A DNA stretch of 34,783 bases from an uncultured bacterium. Its GTDB lineage: Bacteria > Verrucomicrobiota > Kiritimatiellia > RFP12 > UBA1067. Under the pieces are notes generated by a model. The model ran no database searches and was not told the DNA's origin. It saw only the letters and a program-made list of their open reading frames with translations. Position 1 is the stretch's first letter, and every line of letters starts with the position of its first letter. Shown one piece after another: positions 14,928-22,544 of this stretch. A program made the position numbers and the translations under genes. The stretch spans positions 1 through 34,783 of the forward strand of contig CACXPT010000086.1 of NCBI GenBank assembly GCA_902769585.1. Direction: 5' to 3'.

Positions 14928-15884
14928 ATGGACATGAATGGCAAGAGTGGTGCACCAAACAACGCTGACTGCGAGATGCTGAACAGGCGCTACGGAGCGC
15001 CTGAGCGCATTGTTTTCCGCCCGTCGAGGCACGATGCGCCTATCGTTGTGTTGGCGAACCAGTACGGAACTGCGGAGGTGGCGCTCTTCGGGGCGCAGAC
15101 GATCTCCTACCGTCCCACCGGCAATCCGCCGGTGCTGTTCATGCCGCGCTCGTATGACGAGCATCCGGCGGGCGTGGAGATACACGGTGGCATTCCGGTG
15201 TGCTGGCCGTGGTTCGCCGCGCAGGGCGAGCCGGGTTCTAAGAAGCACGGCCTCGCGCGCTATTCGACATGGCAGGTCATCGGCACGGAGTATTCGGAGG
15301 ACATCTCGGAGATTACGCTGGGACTCGCGTCATCGGCTGCGACGCGCGAAGCGTGGCCGTACGACTTCCGCCTGGAGCTGAAGGTGTCCGTCTCAATGAA
15401 GCTCACGCTTACTCTCAAGGCGACCAATACGGGCGACAAGCCGTTCTTCGTGACGGAAGGTTTCCATCCGTACTTCCGCGTGAAGGACCGCGACCAGACG
15501 GAGGTGCTGGGCGTGGACGGTTGCGAGTTCACCGAGACGAACGCGCCGGAGAAGGGCGTGCGCACCTGGACTGGCGCATATGCGGTGAGGACGGGCGGCA
15601 GCAAGCTCTTCGACGTGACGAAGCGCGAAGCCGTGCTCATGGACAACGGCCTGCGACGGGCGATCGCTCTCGCCTTTCGCGGCAACAAGCGGCTGGTGGT
15701 GTGGAATCCCGGCGAGGAGAGCGCAGGGCGCGTGGACGAGTTCGGCGTCGACGGCTGGCGGCAGTTCGTATGCGTGGAACCGGCCACTACGGGGCGCGAT
15801 GTCGGCTACGAGCTGAAGCCTGGCGAGGCGCACGAGCTGATCATGGCCGTACAGAGCGTGCCTGACGGCGTGGAGAAGAATTAA
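14928..15884 (+). CDS. D-hexose-6-phosphate mutarotase (YeaD family)
   Basis: Predicted cytosolic aldose-1-epimerase-like enzyme that interconverts the anomers of glucose-6-phosphate and related hexose phosphates. The 318-residue protein has GGIPVCWPWF, KHGLAR (first active-site His), EGFHPYF (second His), VWNPGEES, and FVCVEPA (catalytic Glu), in the order of the YeaD family. No signal peptide is seen. The gene has its own promoter and ribosome site. Its TAA stop overlaps the stop of the convergent prfA gene (15881-15884), so no terminator separates them. The family assignment is secure; the sugar preference is inferred. Confidence 0.9.
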   Translation: MDMNGKSGAPNNADCEMLNRRYGAPERIVFRPSRHDAPIVVLANQYGTAEVALFGAQTISYRPTGNPPVLFMPRSYDEHPAGVEIHGGIPVCWPWFAAQGEPGSKKHGLARYSTWQVIGTEYSEDISEITLGLASSAATREAWPYDFRLELKVSVSMKLTLTLKATNTGDKPFFVTEGFHPYFRVKDRDQTEVLGVDGCEFTETNAPEKGVRTWTGAYAVRTGGSKLFDVTKREAVLMDNGLRRAIALAFRGNKRLVVWNPGEESAGRVDEFGVDGWRQFVCVEPATTGRDVGYELKPGEAHELIMAVQSVPDGVEKN

Positions 15885-16957
15885 GCCTTTAGGGCGGATT
15901 CGATGCGGTCGGAGAGATCTTTCTCCGAAAGGGCAGATAGGACGGGATCCATCTCGCCTTCGATGATTCGGTCAAGCGAGTAGAGCGTCAGGTCCACGCG
16001 GTGGTCCGTAAGGCGGTTCTGCGGGAAGTTGTATGTGCGGATACGCTCGGAGCGGTCGCCGCTGCCGCGCAGGGAAAGGCGGCTTGCGCCGGTCTTTGCC
16101 TCTTCTTCGCGGCGTTTCTGGTCGAGGATGCGCGCCTTGAGCGTCGCGAGGCACTTCTCCTTGTTGCGCTGTTGGCTGCGCTCGTCCTGGCACTGGGCCA
16201 CGAGGCCAGTTGGCAGGTGGGTCATGCGGATCGCGGAGTAGGTGGTGTTCACGCCCTGTCCGCCATGCCCGCCGGCGCAGAAGATGTCGATGCGGAGATC
16301 CTTTTCCGGAATCTCGAAGTCGTCAGCCTCCTCGTCAGCCTCCGGGAACACGATCACGGTGGCGGCGGAGGTGTGGATGCGTCCCTGCGCCTCGGTCTCT
16401 GGGACGCGCTGGACGCGATGCCCGCCGCTCTCGAAGCGGAAGAGTCCGTAGGCGCCGTCGCCCTCGACGGTGAAGATGATCTCCTTGTAGCCGTCGAGCG
16501 AGGTGGGAGAGGAGGACATCACGTTGACCCTCCAGCCCTTTGCCTCGCAGTAGCGCGAGTACATGCGGAAGAGGTCTCCCGCGAATAGCGCGGCCTCCTC
16601 GCCGCCGGTGCCGGCCCGTACTTCGAAGACGGCGTTGCGGCCGGCGAGCGGGTCAGGCGGCAGGAGTCCTGCCAGCACGGCACGTTCGGCCGTCGGGATT
16701 TCGGACTTTAGCCTTTCGATCTCGGTCTTCGCCTCCGCCGCGAAGTCGGGGTCCTCCAGAAGGGTCTCGTTGCCTTCTATATCGTCAAGCAGCTTGAAGT
16801 ACGCTTTTGCGGACGACTCCAGCTTCCTGAGGGCGGTGTGTTCCTGGACGACGGCGCGATAGCGTTTTGCGTCAGCGATCACCGCAGGGTCGCCCATGGC
16901 GGTCTCCACCTCGCGGAGACGCCCCAGGACGGCGGCAATCTTTGACTTCTCTATCAT
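15881..16957 (-). CDS. prfA: Peptide chain release factor 1
   Basis: RF1 recognises UAA and UAG stop codons and triggers peptide release on the ribosome. The 358-residue length is normal. The stop-recognition motif is PET (VQRVPETEAQGRIHTSA), and the catalytic GGQ lies in GGHGGQGVNTTYSAIR. The coiled-coil N-terminus and the C-terminal LTLYSLDRIIEGEMD are typical. I start at ATG 16957 (MIEKSKIAAVL); an upstream TTG would add eight residues encoded inside the rpmE terminator hairpin. It lies 58 nt downstream of rpmE, the common rpmE-prfA arrangement, and the hairpin between them may limit read-through. Confidence 0.95.
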   Translation of the reverse strand: MIEKSKIAAVLGRLREVETAMGDPAVIADAKRYRAVVQEHTALRKLESSAKAYFKLLDDIEGNETLLEDPDFAAEAKTEIERLKSEIPTAERAVLAGLLPPDPLAGRNAVFEVRAGTGGEEAALFAGDLFRMYSRYCEAKGWRVNVMSSSPTSLDGYKEIIFTVEGDGAYGLFRFESGGHRVQRVPETEAQGRIHTSAATVIVFPEADEEADDFEIPEKDLRIDIFCAGGHGGQGVNTTYSAIRMTHLPTGLVAQCQDERSQQRNKEKCLATLKARILDQKRREEEAKTGASRLSLRGSGDRSERIRTYNFPQNRLTDHRVDLTLYSLDRIIEGEMDPVLSALSEKDLSDRIESALKA

Positions 16958-16967
16958 CAAACACAAG

Positions 16968-16991
16968 GACGCCGCCTGCAAGGGCGGCGTC
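16968..16991 (-). terminator. Hairpin between rpmE and prfA
   Basis: Perfect 9-bp arms GACGCCGCC and GGCGGCGTC around a 6-nt loop. On the minus strand it is followed by a modestly U-rich CTTGTGTTTG. It may be a weak terminator or attenuator after rpmE. Confidence 0.6.
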
Positions 16992-17015
16992 GCTGCTTTG
17001 GAGTTCTGGAATGGG

Positions 17016-17222
17016 CTACTTCGCGAACTTCGCGTAGCGCTTCTTGAACATGTCGACGCGGCCTTCCGTGTCGACCATCGTCTTCTGGCCCGTGAAGTAC
17101 GGGTGGCAGGCGGAGCAGGTGTTCACCTGCATCTCCGGCTTGGTGGAGCGGGTGTGTATGACGTTGCCGCACGCGCACGTGATCGTGGCGTCGCCGTACT
17201 TAGGATGGATACCGTCTTTCAT
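17016..17222 (-). CDS. rpmE: 50S ribosomal protein bL31, zinc-binding type
   Basis: A 68-residue ribosomal protein of the large subunit that bridges to the small-subunit head. It begins MKDGIHPKYG and has the zinc-ligand pattern of the C+ form, with CAC (residues 16-18) and CSAC further on (NTCSACHPYFTGQ), ending in a basic tail (MFKKRYAKFAK). It has its own promoter (17255-17283) and an AAAGG ribosome site, and is followed by prfA on the same strand. Confidence 0.96.
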   Translation of the reverse strand: MKDGIHPKYGDATITCACGNVIHTRSTKPEMQVNTCSACHPYFTGQKTMVDTEGRVDMFKKRYAKFAK

Positions 17223-17254
17223 CTATCTGACCTTTCCAAAGAAATTGGGCGTAT

Positions 17255-17283
17255 ATGATAGCGGATTTTGGCCGTTTTAGCAA
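17255..17283 (-). promoter_or_regulatory. rpmE promoter
   Basis: On the minus strand: TTGCTA (17283-17278), a 17-nt spacer and TATCAT (17260-17255). The predicted leader of about 25 nt contains AAAGG before the rpmE ATG at 17222. Confidence 0.65.
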
Positions 17284-17331
17284 GCGGAAACTTGCCGTAT
17301 TTTATTTTGCGCCAGTTCTGCCCGCTCCGTA

Positions 17332-17340
17332 TGCTATAAT
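17332..17340 (+). promoter_or_regulatory. Extended -10 promoter of prfB
   Basis: TGC followed by a perfect TATAAT (17335-17340). No good -35 box at 16-18 nt. The expected start near 17347 is only 2 nt before ATG 17349, and no Shine-Dalgarno sequence is visible, which suggests a leaderless message. Confidence 0.6.
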
Positions 17341-17348
17341 ATTGGGCC

Positions 17349-18411
17349 ATGGCACAGGAAGAACAGAAGGAAAAGCTGCTCGAGGTCGAGGAGGTCAAGC
17401 AGCGCATAGAGAAGCTCCGCACGTCGGTGGGGGAGATGGCGGCGTACATCGACGTCGAGGGGCGCCGGAAGCGTCTCGCGGAGCTGGAGGCCGAGCAGGC
17501 GTCGGGCGATTTCTGGAACGACCAGGCGAAGGCCAAGGAAGTCATCGCGAAGACGAACGCCGAGCGCGCGTACGTGAATCCTTTCGATTCGCTCTCGAAG
17601 ACGGTTGAGGATGCGGGCGTGATGCTCGAGCTCGCCGAGATGGAGGAGGGGCCCGCCCAGCAGGCCGCGCTCAAGGACACGATGGCCGAGTGCGACAAGG
17701 CGGACGAGTTCTTCGGGAAGCTCCGCATGCAGTCGCTCCTCGGCGGCAAGTTCGACGCTAACAACGTCTTCGTGAAGCTCCACGCCGGCCAGGGCGGCAC
17801 CGAGGCGTGCGACTGGGTGACGATGCTCTACCGCATGTACCAGCGCTACGCCGAGGACCGCCTACGGCACGATGAAGGCGGAGCGCGGCATCCACCGCCT
17901 CGTGAGAATCTCGCCGTTCGACGCGAACAAGCGCCGCCAGACGTCGTTCGCGTCCGTCGAGACCGTGGCCGAGATCACCGAGGGCATCGACGTGGAGATC
18001 AAGGACGAGGACCTGCGCGTCGACACCTACCGTTCCGGCGGCGCTGGCGGCCAGCACGTGAACAAGACGGACTCGGCCGTGCGCCTTACGCACCTCCCCA
18101 CTGGCATCGTGGTGGCCTGCCAGAAGGAACGCTCGCAGCACATGAACAAGGAAAAGGCCATGAACATGCTGCGCGCCCAGCTCTACGAGTACTACGAGGA
18201 CCAGAAGAAGGCCGAGATGGACCGTTTCTACGGCGCGAAGTCCGCCAACGGCTGGGGCAGCCAGATCCGCTCCTACGTCTTCTGTCCGTACACGATGGTG
18301 AAGGATCTTCGCACGGAATACGAGACGAGCGACGTCGACGCCGTCATGGACGGCCACATCCAGCCATTCATCGAAGCTTGGCTCCAGCAGCAGGCCGCAA
18401 AGAAGAGCTAA
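17349..18411 (+). pseudogene. prfB: Peptide chain release factor 2 with internal deletion and frameshift
   Basis: RF2 recognises UAA and UGA. The first frame gives a normal N-terminus up to [25 protein letters not shown] (17349-17858), then runs out of frame to a stop at 18425. A second frame resumes at 17860 with [23 protein letters not shown] and continues to 18411. Compared with RF2 family members, roughly 28 residues between W/YAE(D) and YAYG are missing and the frame is shifted, so a deletion of about 85 nt not divisible by three is indicated at 17858-17860. There is no in-frame UGA near codon 26, so the classical RF2 autoregulatory frameshift is absent. RF2 is normally essential, so an assembly or sequencing error is the simplest explanation. 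Confidence 0.8.
17872..18411 (+). CDS. prfB: RF2 C-terminal portion (second frame of the broken prfB)
   Basis: The part of RF2 that stays readable after the deletion: 179 residues from ATG 17872. It contains the stop-codon recognition motif SPF (RISPFDAN), the catalytic GGQ in [17 protein letters not shown], and the C-terminal [10 protein letters not shown] and DLRTEYET segments. It would lack the N-terminal domain that contacts the ribosome if made alone, and no ribosome site precedes the ATG. It is listed separately only because it is a distinct open frame. A 9-bp inverted repeat follows the stop. Confidence 0.75.
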   Translation: MKAERGIHRLVRISPFDANKRRQTSFASVETVAEITEGIDVEIKDEDLRVDTYRSGGAGGQHVNKTDSAVRLTHLPTGIVVACQKERSQHMNKEKAMNMLRAQLYEYYEDQKKAEMDRFYGAKSANGWGSQIRSYVFCPYTMVKDLRTEYETSDVDAVMDGHIQPFIEAWLQQQAAKKS

Positions 18412-18415
18412 TGGC

Positions 18416-18437
18416 GGCGCGTTGAGGGCAACGCGCC
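18416..18437. terminator. Perfect inverted repeat between convergent prfB and trpC
   Basis: Arms GGCGCGTTG and CAACGCGCC around AGGG, lying between the prfB stop (18411) and the trpC stop (18438). Its place suggests a bidirectional terminator, but there is no T-tract on either strand, so it may be another dispersed hairpin repeat. Confidence 0.5.
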
Positions 18438-19223
18438 CTACCAGTTGGTGAGCTGGCGGAGGGCAGTGCCGGGGTGGGCGGCGCGCATGAGCGTCTCGCC
18501 GATGAGGAAACCGTTTGCGCCGGCGGCAATGAGCGAGGTGATGTCGTCTGCAGTGCGGATGCCGCTTTCGGCGATCTTGACTATGCCTTGGGGAAGTCGT
18601 CGGATGAGGTCGGCCGTGATGGCAGGATCCGTATGGAACGTCTTGAGGTCGCGGCAGTTGACGCCGATGATGCGAGCGCCTGATTCGATGGCGATGCGTG
18701 CCTCATCCTCCGTGTGCGTCTCGACTAGCGCCTGCAGCCCGTAACCGCGCGCGCAAGCGAGCAGTTCTTCGAGCGAAAGGGCGAAAGAATTCATAGCGGC
18801 GACGATGAGCAGCACGGCGTCGGCGCCGGCCGCGCGCGCGGCGGCGATCTGGTAGGGGGTCGTCACGAAGTCCTTGTAGAGGATCGGGATGGGCGTCGCC
18901 GCGCGGATCTGGCGGATGTAGTCCTCGTTGCCGAGGAACTTGTGCGGCTCGCATAGGACGGATAGCGCCGCCGCGCCTGCTTCGACAAGTTCGGCGGCCA
19001 GTTCCGACGGACGGAAGTCCTCGCGGATGAGCCCCTTCGACGGCGAAGCCTTCTTCAGTTCCGCGATGACGCGCGGTCCACGTCCTGCTTGGAACGCCGC
19101 CGCGAAGTCCTTGGCTGGCGGAAGGGCGGCGATCTGGCGTTCGAGTTCCGCGATGGGAAGGGCGCTGGCACGCGCCTCGGCATCGGCGCGCCGCAGGGAG
19201 GACAGTTCGTCAAGGACGTTCAT
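18438..19223 (-). CDS. trpC: Indole-3-glycerol phosphate synthase
   Basis: Closes the ring of CdRP to form indole-3-glycerol phosphate in tryptophan synthesis. The 261-residue protein has the TIM-barrel motifs VIAELKKASPSKG (catalytic Lys), ILYKDF, ADAVLLI, LVETHTEDE, GVNCRDLKTF and IAESGI. The start ATG 19223 (MNVLDELSSL) overlaps the trpGD stop as ATGA, so translation is coupled. It is not fused to TrpF, and no trpF, trpB or trpA is visible in the window. Confidence 0.95.
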   Translation of the reverse strand: MNVLDELSSLRRADAEARASALPIAELERQIAALPPAKDFAAAFQAGRGPRVIAELKKASPSKGLIREDFRPSELAAELVEAGAAALSVLCEPHKFLGNEDYIRQIRAATPIPILYKDFVTTPYQIAAARAAGADAVLLIVAAMNSFALSLEELLACARGYGLQALVETHTEDEARIAIESGARIIGVNCRDLKTFHTDPAITADLIRRLPQGIVKIAESGIRTADDITSLIAAGANGFLIGETLMRAAHPGTALRQLTNW

Positions 19224-20836
19224 TTCGTGTACTCGATGAGTGCGTTGAGCTTGGCGAGGGCGTTGCCTGAATCGATCGACTCGCAGGCGAGGCCGATTGC
19301 CGCCTTGAGGTCGGGGGCCTTCTCGCCGACGACTATCGCGGCGGCGGCGTTCATCACGGCAGCCGCTCGGCATGCGCCCTGCTCCTCGCCGCGCAGCACG
19401 CGCAGGAGAAGTCTGGCGTTCGTCTGCGCGTCGCCGCCGGCGATGGCGGAGGTCGGGTAGGACGCGCCGTAGAGGCGGCCGGCGTCTATGAGCGTGGATT
19501 TGACGGCGCCGTTCCTTAGTTCGCTCGCGAAGGTCAGCCCCCCTGGCGAGATTTCGTCGAGGTTGCCGTCGCCGCAGACGACGAGCGCATGAGTGGAGCC
19601 GAGCGAGAGGAGTGCCTGCGCGAAGAGCGGCGCGAGCTTCGGATCGTACACGCCGATGACGTGCCGTCTCGCCCCGGCTGGATTTGTGAGAGGTCCCAGC
19701 AGGTTGAATATGGTGCTGAATCCAAGTACCTTACGTACCGGCGCGGCGAACTTCATCGCCGGATGGAGGTTACGCGCGAAGAGGAAGCAGATACCGATCT
19801 CGCGCAGGCAGCGCTCGACGACGGAGATCGGGGCGGAGAGGTTGACACCGAGTGCCGCCAGCACGTCGGCCGCGCCGCACTTCGACGTGGCCGCACCGTT
19901 GCCGTGCTTGGCCACAGGGACGCCTGCGCCTGCGGCTATGAACGCCGCCGTGGTGGACACGTTGAACGTGCCTGCGCCGTCGCCGCCTGTGCCGACGATA
20001 TCCACCGGGTCGAGTCCGCAGTTCCCCACGCGGACTCCCTCGCCGCGCATGGCGCGCGCAGCTCCAGCGAGCTCCGCGGCCGTCACGCCCTTGCGGCGGA
20101 AGCCAGCCAAGAGCGCCGCCAGCTCGCTCTCTTGCATGTCGCCGTGCATAACGGCGGCGAACACGCCCTCGCACTCCTCGTCCGTGAGGGGCTGTCCGTC
20201 GATCACGCGTGCCGTAAGCTTCTTCCGCATGGGCGCCGGAACCGCTTCGGCCGTGCAGCCGCCAATGCCGCGCACGTGGTCGAGGAAGTTGCGCAGCTGG
20301 CGGCGTCCGTCCGGCGTGCCGATGGATTCGGGATGGTACTGTACCGACTCTATGTCGAGCGTCTTGTGGCGAAGGCCCATTATCTCGCCGTCCTCGCTCG
20401 TGGCGCTCACCTCGAAGCAGTCGGGCAGCGTGGCGCGCTCGACGGCGAGCGAGTGGTAGCGCATCGCCTCGAAGCCCTGCGCGAGGCCGCGGAAGATGCC
20501 CTTGCCGTCGTGGGCGATGCGGCTCGTCTTGCCGTGCATTAGGCGCTGGGCGGAGACGATGTGCGCGCCGAACGCCTGCGCGATGGACTGGTGCCCGAGG
20601 CAGATTCCGAGGAGCGGTATCTTGCCGGCGAATTCCCGTACGGCGGCGAGCGTTACGCCGGCCGAGTCCGGATTGCCGGGGCCGGGCGAGAAGACGATAG
20701 CCTCCGGCTGGAGGGCGGCGATGCCCGCGATGTCGATCTCGTCGTTGCGGACCACCTTCATGTCCGCCCCAAGCCCTCGGAATTCCTGCACGAGGTTGTA
20801 GGTGAACGAGTCGTAGTTGTCAATCATCAGTATCAT
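19220..20836 (-). CDS. trpGD: Fused anthranilate synthase glutaminase / anthranilate phosphoribosyltransferase
   Basis: A 538-residue fusion. Residues 1-190 are the TrpG glutamine amidotransferase, with the GICLGHQ catalytic Cys and the YHPES His-Glu pair, feeding ammonia to TrpE. Residues 205-538 are TrpD, which adds PRPP to anthranilate, with the GTGGDGAGTFNVST phosphate-binding loop, AKHGNGAATSKCGAAD, and FNLLGPLTNPA. TrpGD fusions are known from enterobacteria and others. The gap to trpE upstream is entirely a heptamer array that ends on the start codon, and no Shine-Dalgarno sequence is present in it. It overlaps trpC by 4 nt. Confidence 0.95.
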   Translation of the reverse strand: MILMIDNYDSFTYNLVQEFRGLGADMKVVRNDEIDIAGIAALQPEAIVFSPGPGNPDSAGVTLAAVREFAGKIPLLGICLGHQSIAQAFGAHIVSAQRLMHGKTSRIAHDGKGIFRGLAQGFEAMRYHSLAVERATLPDCFEVSATSEDGEIMGLRHKTLDIESVQYHPESIGTPDGRRQLRNFLDHVRGIGGCTAEAVPAPMRKKLTARVIDGQPLTDEECEGVFAAVMHGDMQESELAALLAGFRRKGVTAAELAGAARAMRGEGVRVGNCGLDPVDIVGTGGDGAGTFNVSTTAAFIAAGAGVPVAKHGNGAATSKCGAADVLAALGVNLSAPISVVERCLREIGICFLFARNLHPAMKFAAPVRKVLGFSTIFNLLGPLTNPAGARRHVIGVYDPKLAPLFAQALLSLGSTHALVVCGDGNLDEISPGGLTFASELRNGAVKSTLIDAGRLYGASYPTSAIAGGDAQTNARLLLRVLRGEEQGACRAAAVMNAAAAIVVGEKAPDLKAAIGLACESIDSGNALAKLNALIEYTK

Positions 20837-20877
20837 AGTGGTTAGTGGCTAGTGGTTAGTGGCTAGTGCGGAGTGGG
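20836..20877 (-). repeat. Heptanucleotide array filling the trpE-trpGD gap
   Basis: Six 7-mers; on the plus strand TAGTGGT, TAGTGGC, TAGTGGT, TAGTGGC, TAGTGCG, GAGTGGG. On the coding strand it starts at the base after the trpE stop, and its last base is the A of the trpGD ATG. The unit resembles that of the 729-805 array (YTAGTGC) on the opposite strand. Confidence 0.92.
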
Positions 20878-22356
20878 CTAGAGGTTGGCGGCGAACCTGA
20901 CAGCCTCGAAGACGGCCTTTGACTTATTGACGGTCTCCTGGTATTCCTTCGCGGGGTCGGAATCCGCCACGATGCCCGCGCCTGCGCGCATTGTCAGGGT
21001 GCGGCCCTTCAGGATCATCGTGCGGATGACGATGGCGAAGTCCATGTCGCCAGTGTTGCTGAAGTAGCCGGCCGCGCCGCCGTAGATGCCGCGAGGGGAC
21101 TTCTCGAGCGAGGCGATTAGCTGCATGGCACGTATCTTCGGAGCGCCAGTGAGCGTGCCTGCGGGGAATGCCGCGCGGATGAGGTCGTATCCGTCCTTGT
21201 CCGCCTCTAGCCTCCCCTGCACGTGCGAGACGAGGTGCATCACGTGCGAGTAGCGCTCCACGGCGGCGAACGACGTCACCTTCACGGTGCCCGGCTCCGA
21301 GACGCGACCGAGGTCGTTCCGCCCCAGATCCACCAGCATCACGTGCTCCGCGCGCTCCTTCGTGTCCGCCAGCAGCTCCGCCTCGAGGGCGGCGTCCGCG
21401 TCCATCGTCGCGCCGCGCGGACGCGTTCCGGCGATTGGCGCCGTGGAGGCGATGCGGCCTTCCAGCTTGACGAGCTCCTCGGGCGACGAGCCGATCAGCG
21501 TGCGGTCGCCGAGCTTCATGAAGAAGTTGTACGGCGAAGGGTTCACCATGCGCAGCGCGCGGTAGAGCGAGAGGGCGGAGACGTCGGTCTCCAGCGTGAA
21601 CTTCTGCGAAGGGACGATCTGGATGCACTCGCCGGCGCGGATGGCCTCCTTGCACTTCGCCACGATTTCCGTGAACTCCGCCTCCGTCATTTCTGGCGTG
21701 AAGGAAGCGGGAGGGTCGCGCTCCTGCGCGACCGGATCCTGCGCGGACGCGCGGGAGCGCGTCCCTCCCTGCTCGACGCACTTTGCGATCGACTCGGCGC
21801 TCATGAGGCGATCGTACACGGCGGCGATGCGAGTCTGCGCCGCGTCGTATACCGCGCGAAGCGAAGGGAGGGACTCGGAATCCACGATCTCCACTATCAG
21901 GACGGTCTGGCGCACGTTGTCGAAGATGACGAGCGTGTCGGTGAGCATGAACGCGGCCTCTGGCGTCCCGGGCTCGTTCGTCAGGCCGACGTGCGGCTCG
22001 AACGTCTTGACGATGTCGTAGGCGAGGAAGCCGATGGCGCCGCCCTGGAGAGGGGGAAGTTCTGGGGCAGGCGTGTAGGGACGCTCGGAGAGCCGCGCCT
22101 TGAGGGTGGAGAGGATGTCCGACTGCCCGTTCTCCTGTACGACTATCGCGTACGGGTCGATGCCGAGGAACGACCATCGTCCGCGCTGCTCGCCGCCCGC
22201 CACGCTCTCGAGCAGGAATACGGACTCGTCGTTTGCCGCGCGCGACAGCACCGAGACGGGCGTTTCGCGGTCGGCGAGGTATTCGCGATAGACCGCGAGG
22301 CGCCCGCCAGCGGAAGCCCGCCGCGAGAATTCCTCGAATGTCAGTTCCTTCAACAT
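20878..22356 (-). CDS. trpE: Anthranilate synthase component I
   Basis: Converts chorismate to anthranilate with ammonia from TrpG. The 492-residue protein has the N-terminal regulatory part (LLESVAGGEQRGRWSFLG, including the tryptophan-binding LLES-like element), and the chorismate-binding domain with IQIVPSQ, SPEELVKLEG, PIAGTRPRG, DLGRNDLGRV, YSHVMHLVS, FPAGTLTGAPK and the GIYGGAAGYFS stretch. ATG 22356 has GGAG 6 nt upstream; the TTG at 22368 is less likely. In the linker between the two parts an inverted pair of 27-nt hairpin elements (21709-21769) adds about 20 residues (EQGGTRSRASAQ...). The promoter lies at 22395-22423; the short leader has no room for an attenuator peptide. Confidence 0.95.
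   Translation of the reverse strand: MLKELTFEEFSRRASAGGRLAVYREYLADRETPVSVLSRAANDESVFLLESVAGGEQRGRWSFLGIDPYAIVVQENGQSDILSTLKARLSERPYTPAPELPPLQGGAIGFLAYDIVKTFEPHVGLTNEPGTPEAAFMLTDTLVIFDNVRQTVLIVEIVDSESLPSLRAVYDAAQTRIAAVYDRLMSAESIAKCVEQGGTRSRASAQDPVAQERDPPASFTPEMTEAEFTEIVAKCKEAIRAGECIQIVPSQKFTLETDVSALSLYRALRMVNPSPYNFFMKLGDRTLIGSSPEELVKLEGRIASTAPIAGTRPRGATMDADAALEAELLADTKERAEHVMLVDLGRNDLGRVSEPGTVKVTSFAAVERYSHVMHLVSHVQGRLEADKDGYDLIRAAFPAGTLTGAPKIRAMQLIASLEKSPRGIYGGAAGYFSNTGDMDFAIVIRTMILKGRTLTMRAGAGIVADSDPAKEYQETVNKSKAVFEAVRFAANL
21709..21769. repeat. 27-nt hairpin element, copies 8 and 9 as an inverted pair (in trpE)
   Basis: A plus-oriented copy at 21709-21735 has the T-A stem version (GGTCGCGC TCCT GCGCGACC). 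A minus-oriented copy at 21743-21769 has the A-T version with loop TCCC. Seven nucleotides separate them. The pair is in frame in trpE, in the linker before the chorismate-binding domain. Confidence 0.9.
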
Positions 22357-22394
22357 CTCTATCTCCAAGTGATTCTATTTGTAGAAACGCCGAT

Positions 22395-22423
22395 AGTATA
22401 CCGCACCTCTTCTCTCCCGTCAA
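22395..22423 (-). promoter_or_regulatory. trp operon promoter
   Basis: On the minus strand: TTGACG (22423-22418), a 17-nt spacer and TATACT (22400-22395), close to the sigma70 consensus. The leader to ATG 22356 is only about 32 nt, so there is no trpL-type attenuator or T-box. No operator palindrome is obvious. Confidence 0.75.
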
Positions 22424-22464
22424 CCGTGAAAATCGCGAACAGAGGCTTGAGGTTTCCCGTTGCT

Positions 22465-22493
22465 AACAGTCGGCCGCTAGAATGTGGTATAAT
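22465..22493 (+). promoter_or_regulatory. Promoter of the 22545 gene
   Basis: TGTGG followed by a perfect TATAAT (22488-22493); a weak AACAGT at 22465-22470 is 17 nt upstream. The stretch from -10 into the discriminator, GTATAATGCGCGGC, is identical to that at 33915-33928. It diverges from the trp promoter with about 40 nt between them. Confidence 0.65.
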
Positions 22494-22544
22494 GCGCGGC
22501 ATGGAGAAGGCGGCAACAGACATCTAAACGTTAGGAAAAGATAA

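Noticed and set aside
17349-17430. Canonical RF2 programmed +1 frameshift
   Set aside because: The first 50 codons are open with no in-frame UGA and no CUU-UGA slippery site; the frame break is near codon 170 instead.
22357-22395. trp attenuator or T-box leader
   Set aside because: The leader is only about 32 nt with no Trp codons and no hairpin series.
22501-22527. Eight-codon mini-ORF (MEKAATDI) in the leader of the 22545 gene
   Set aside because: It begins at the predicted transcription start, has no ribosome site and no regulatory codon bias.
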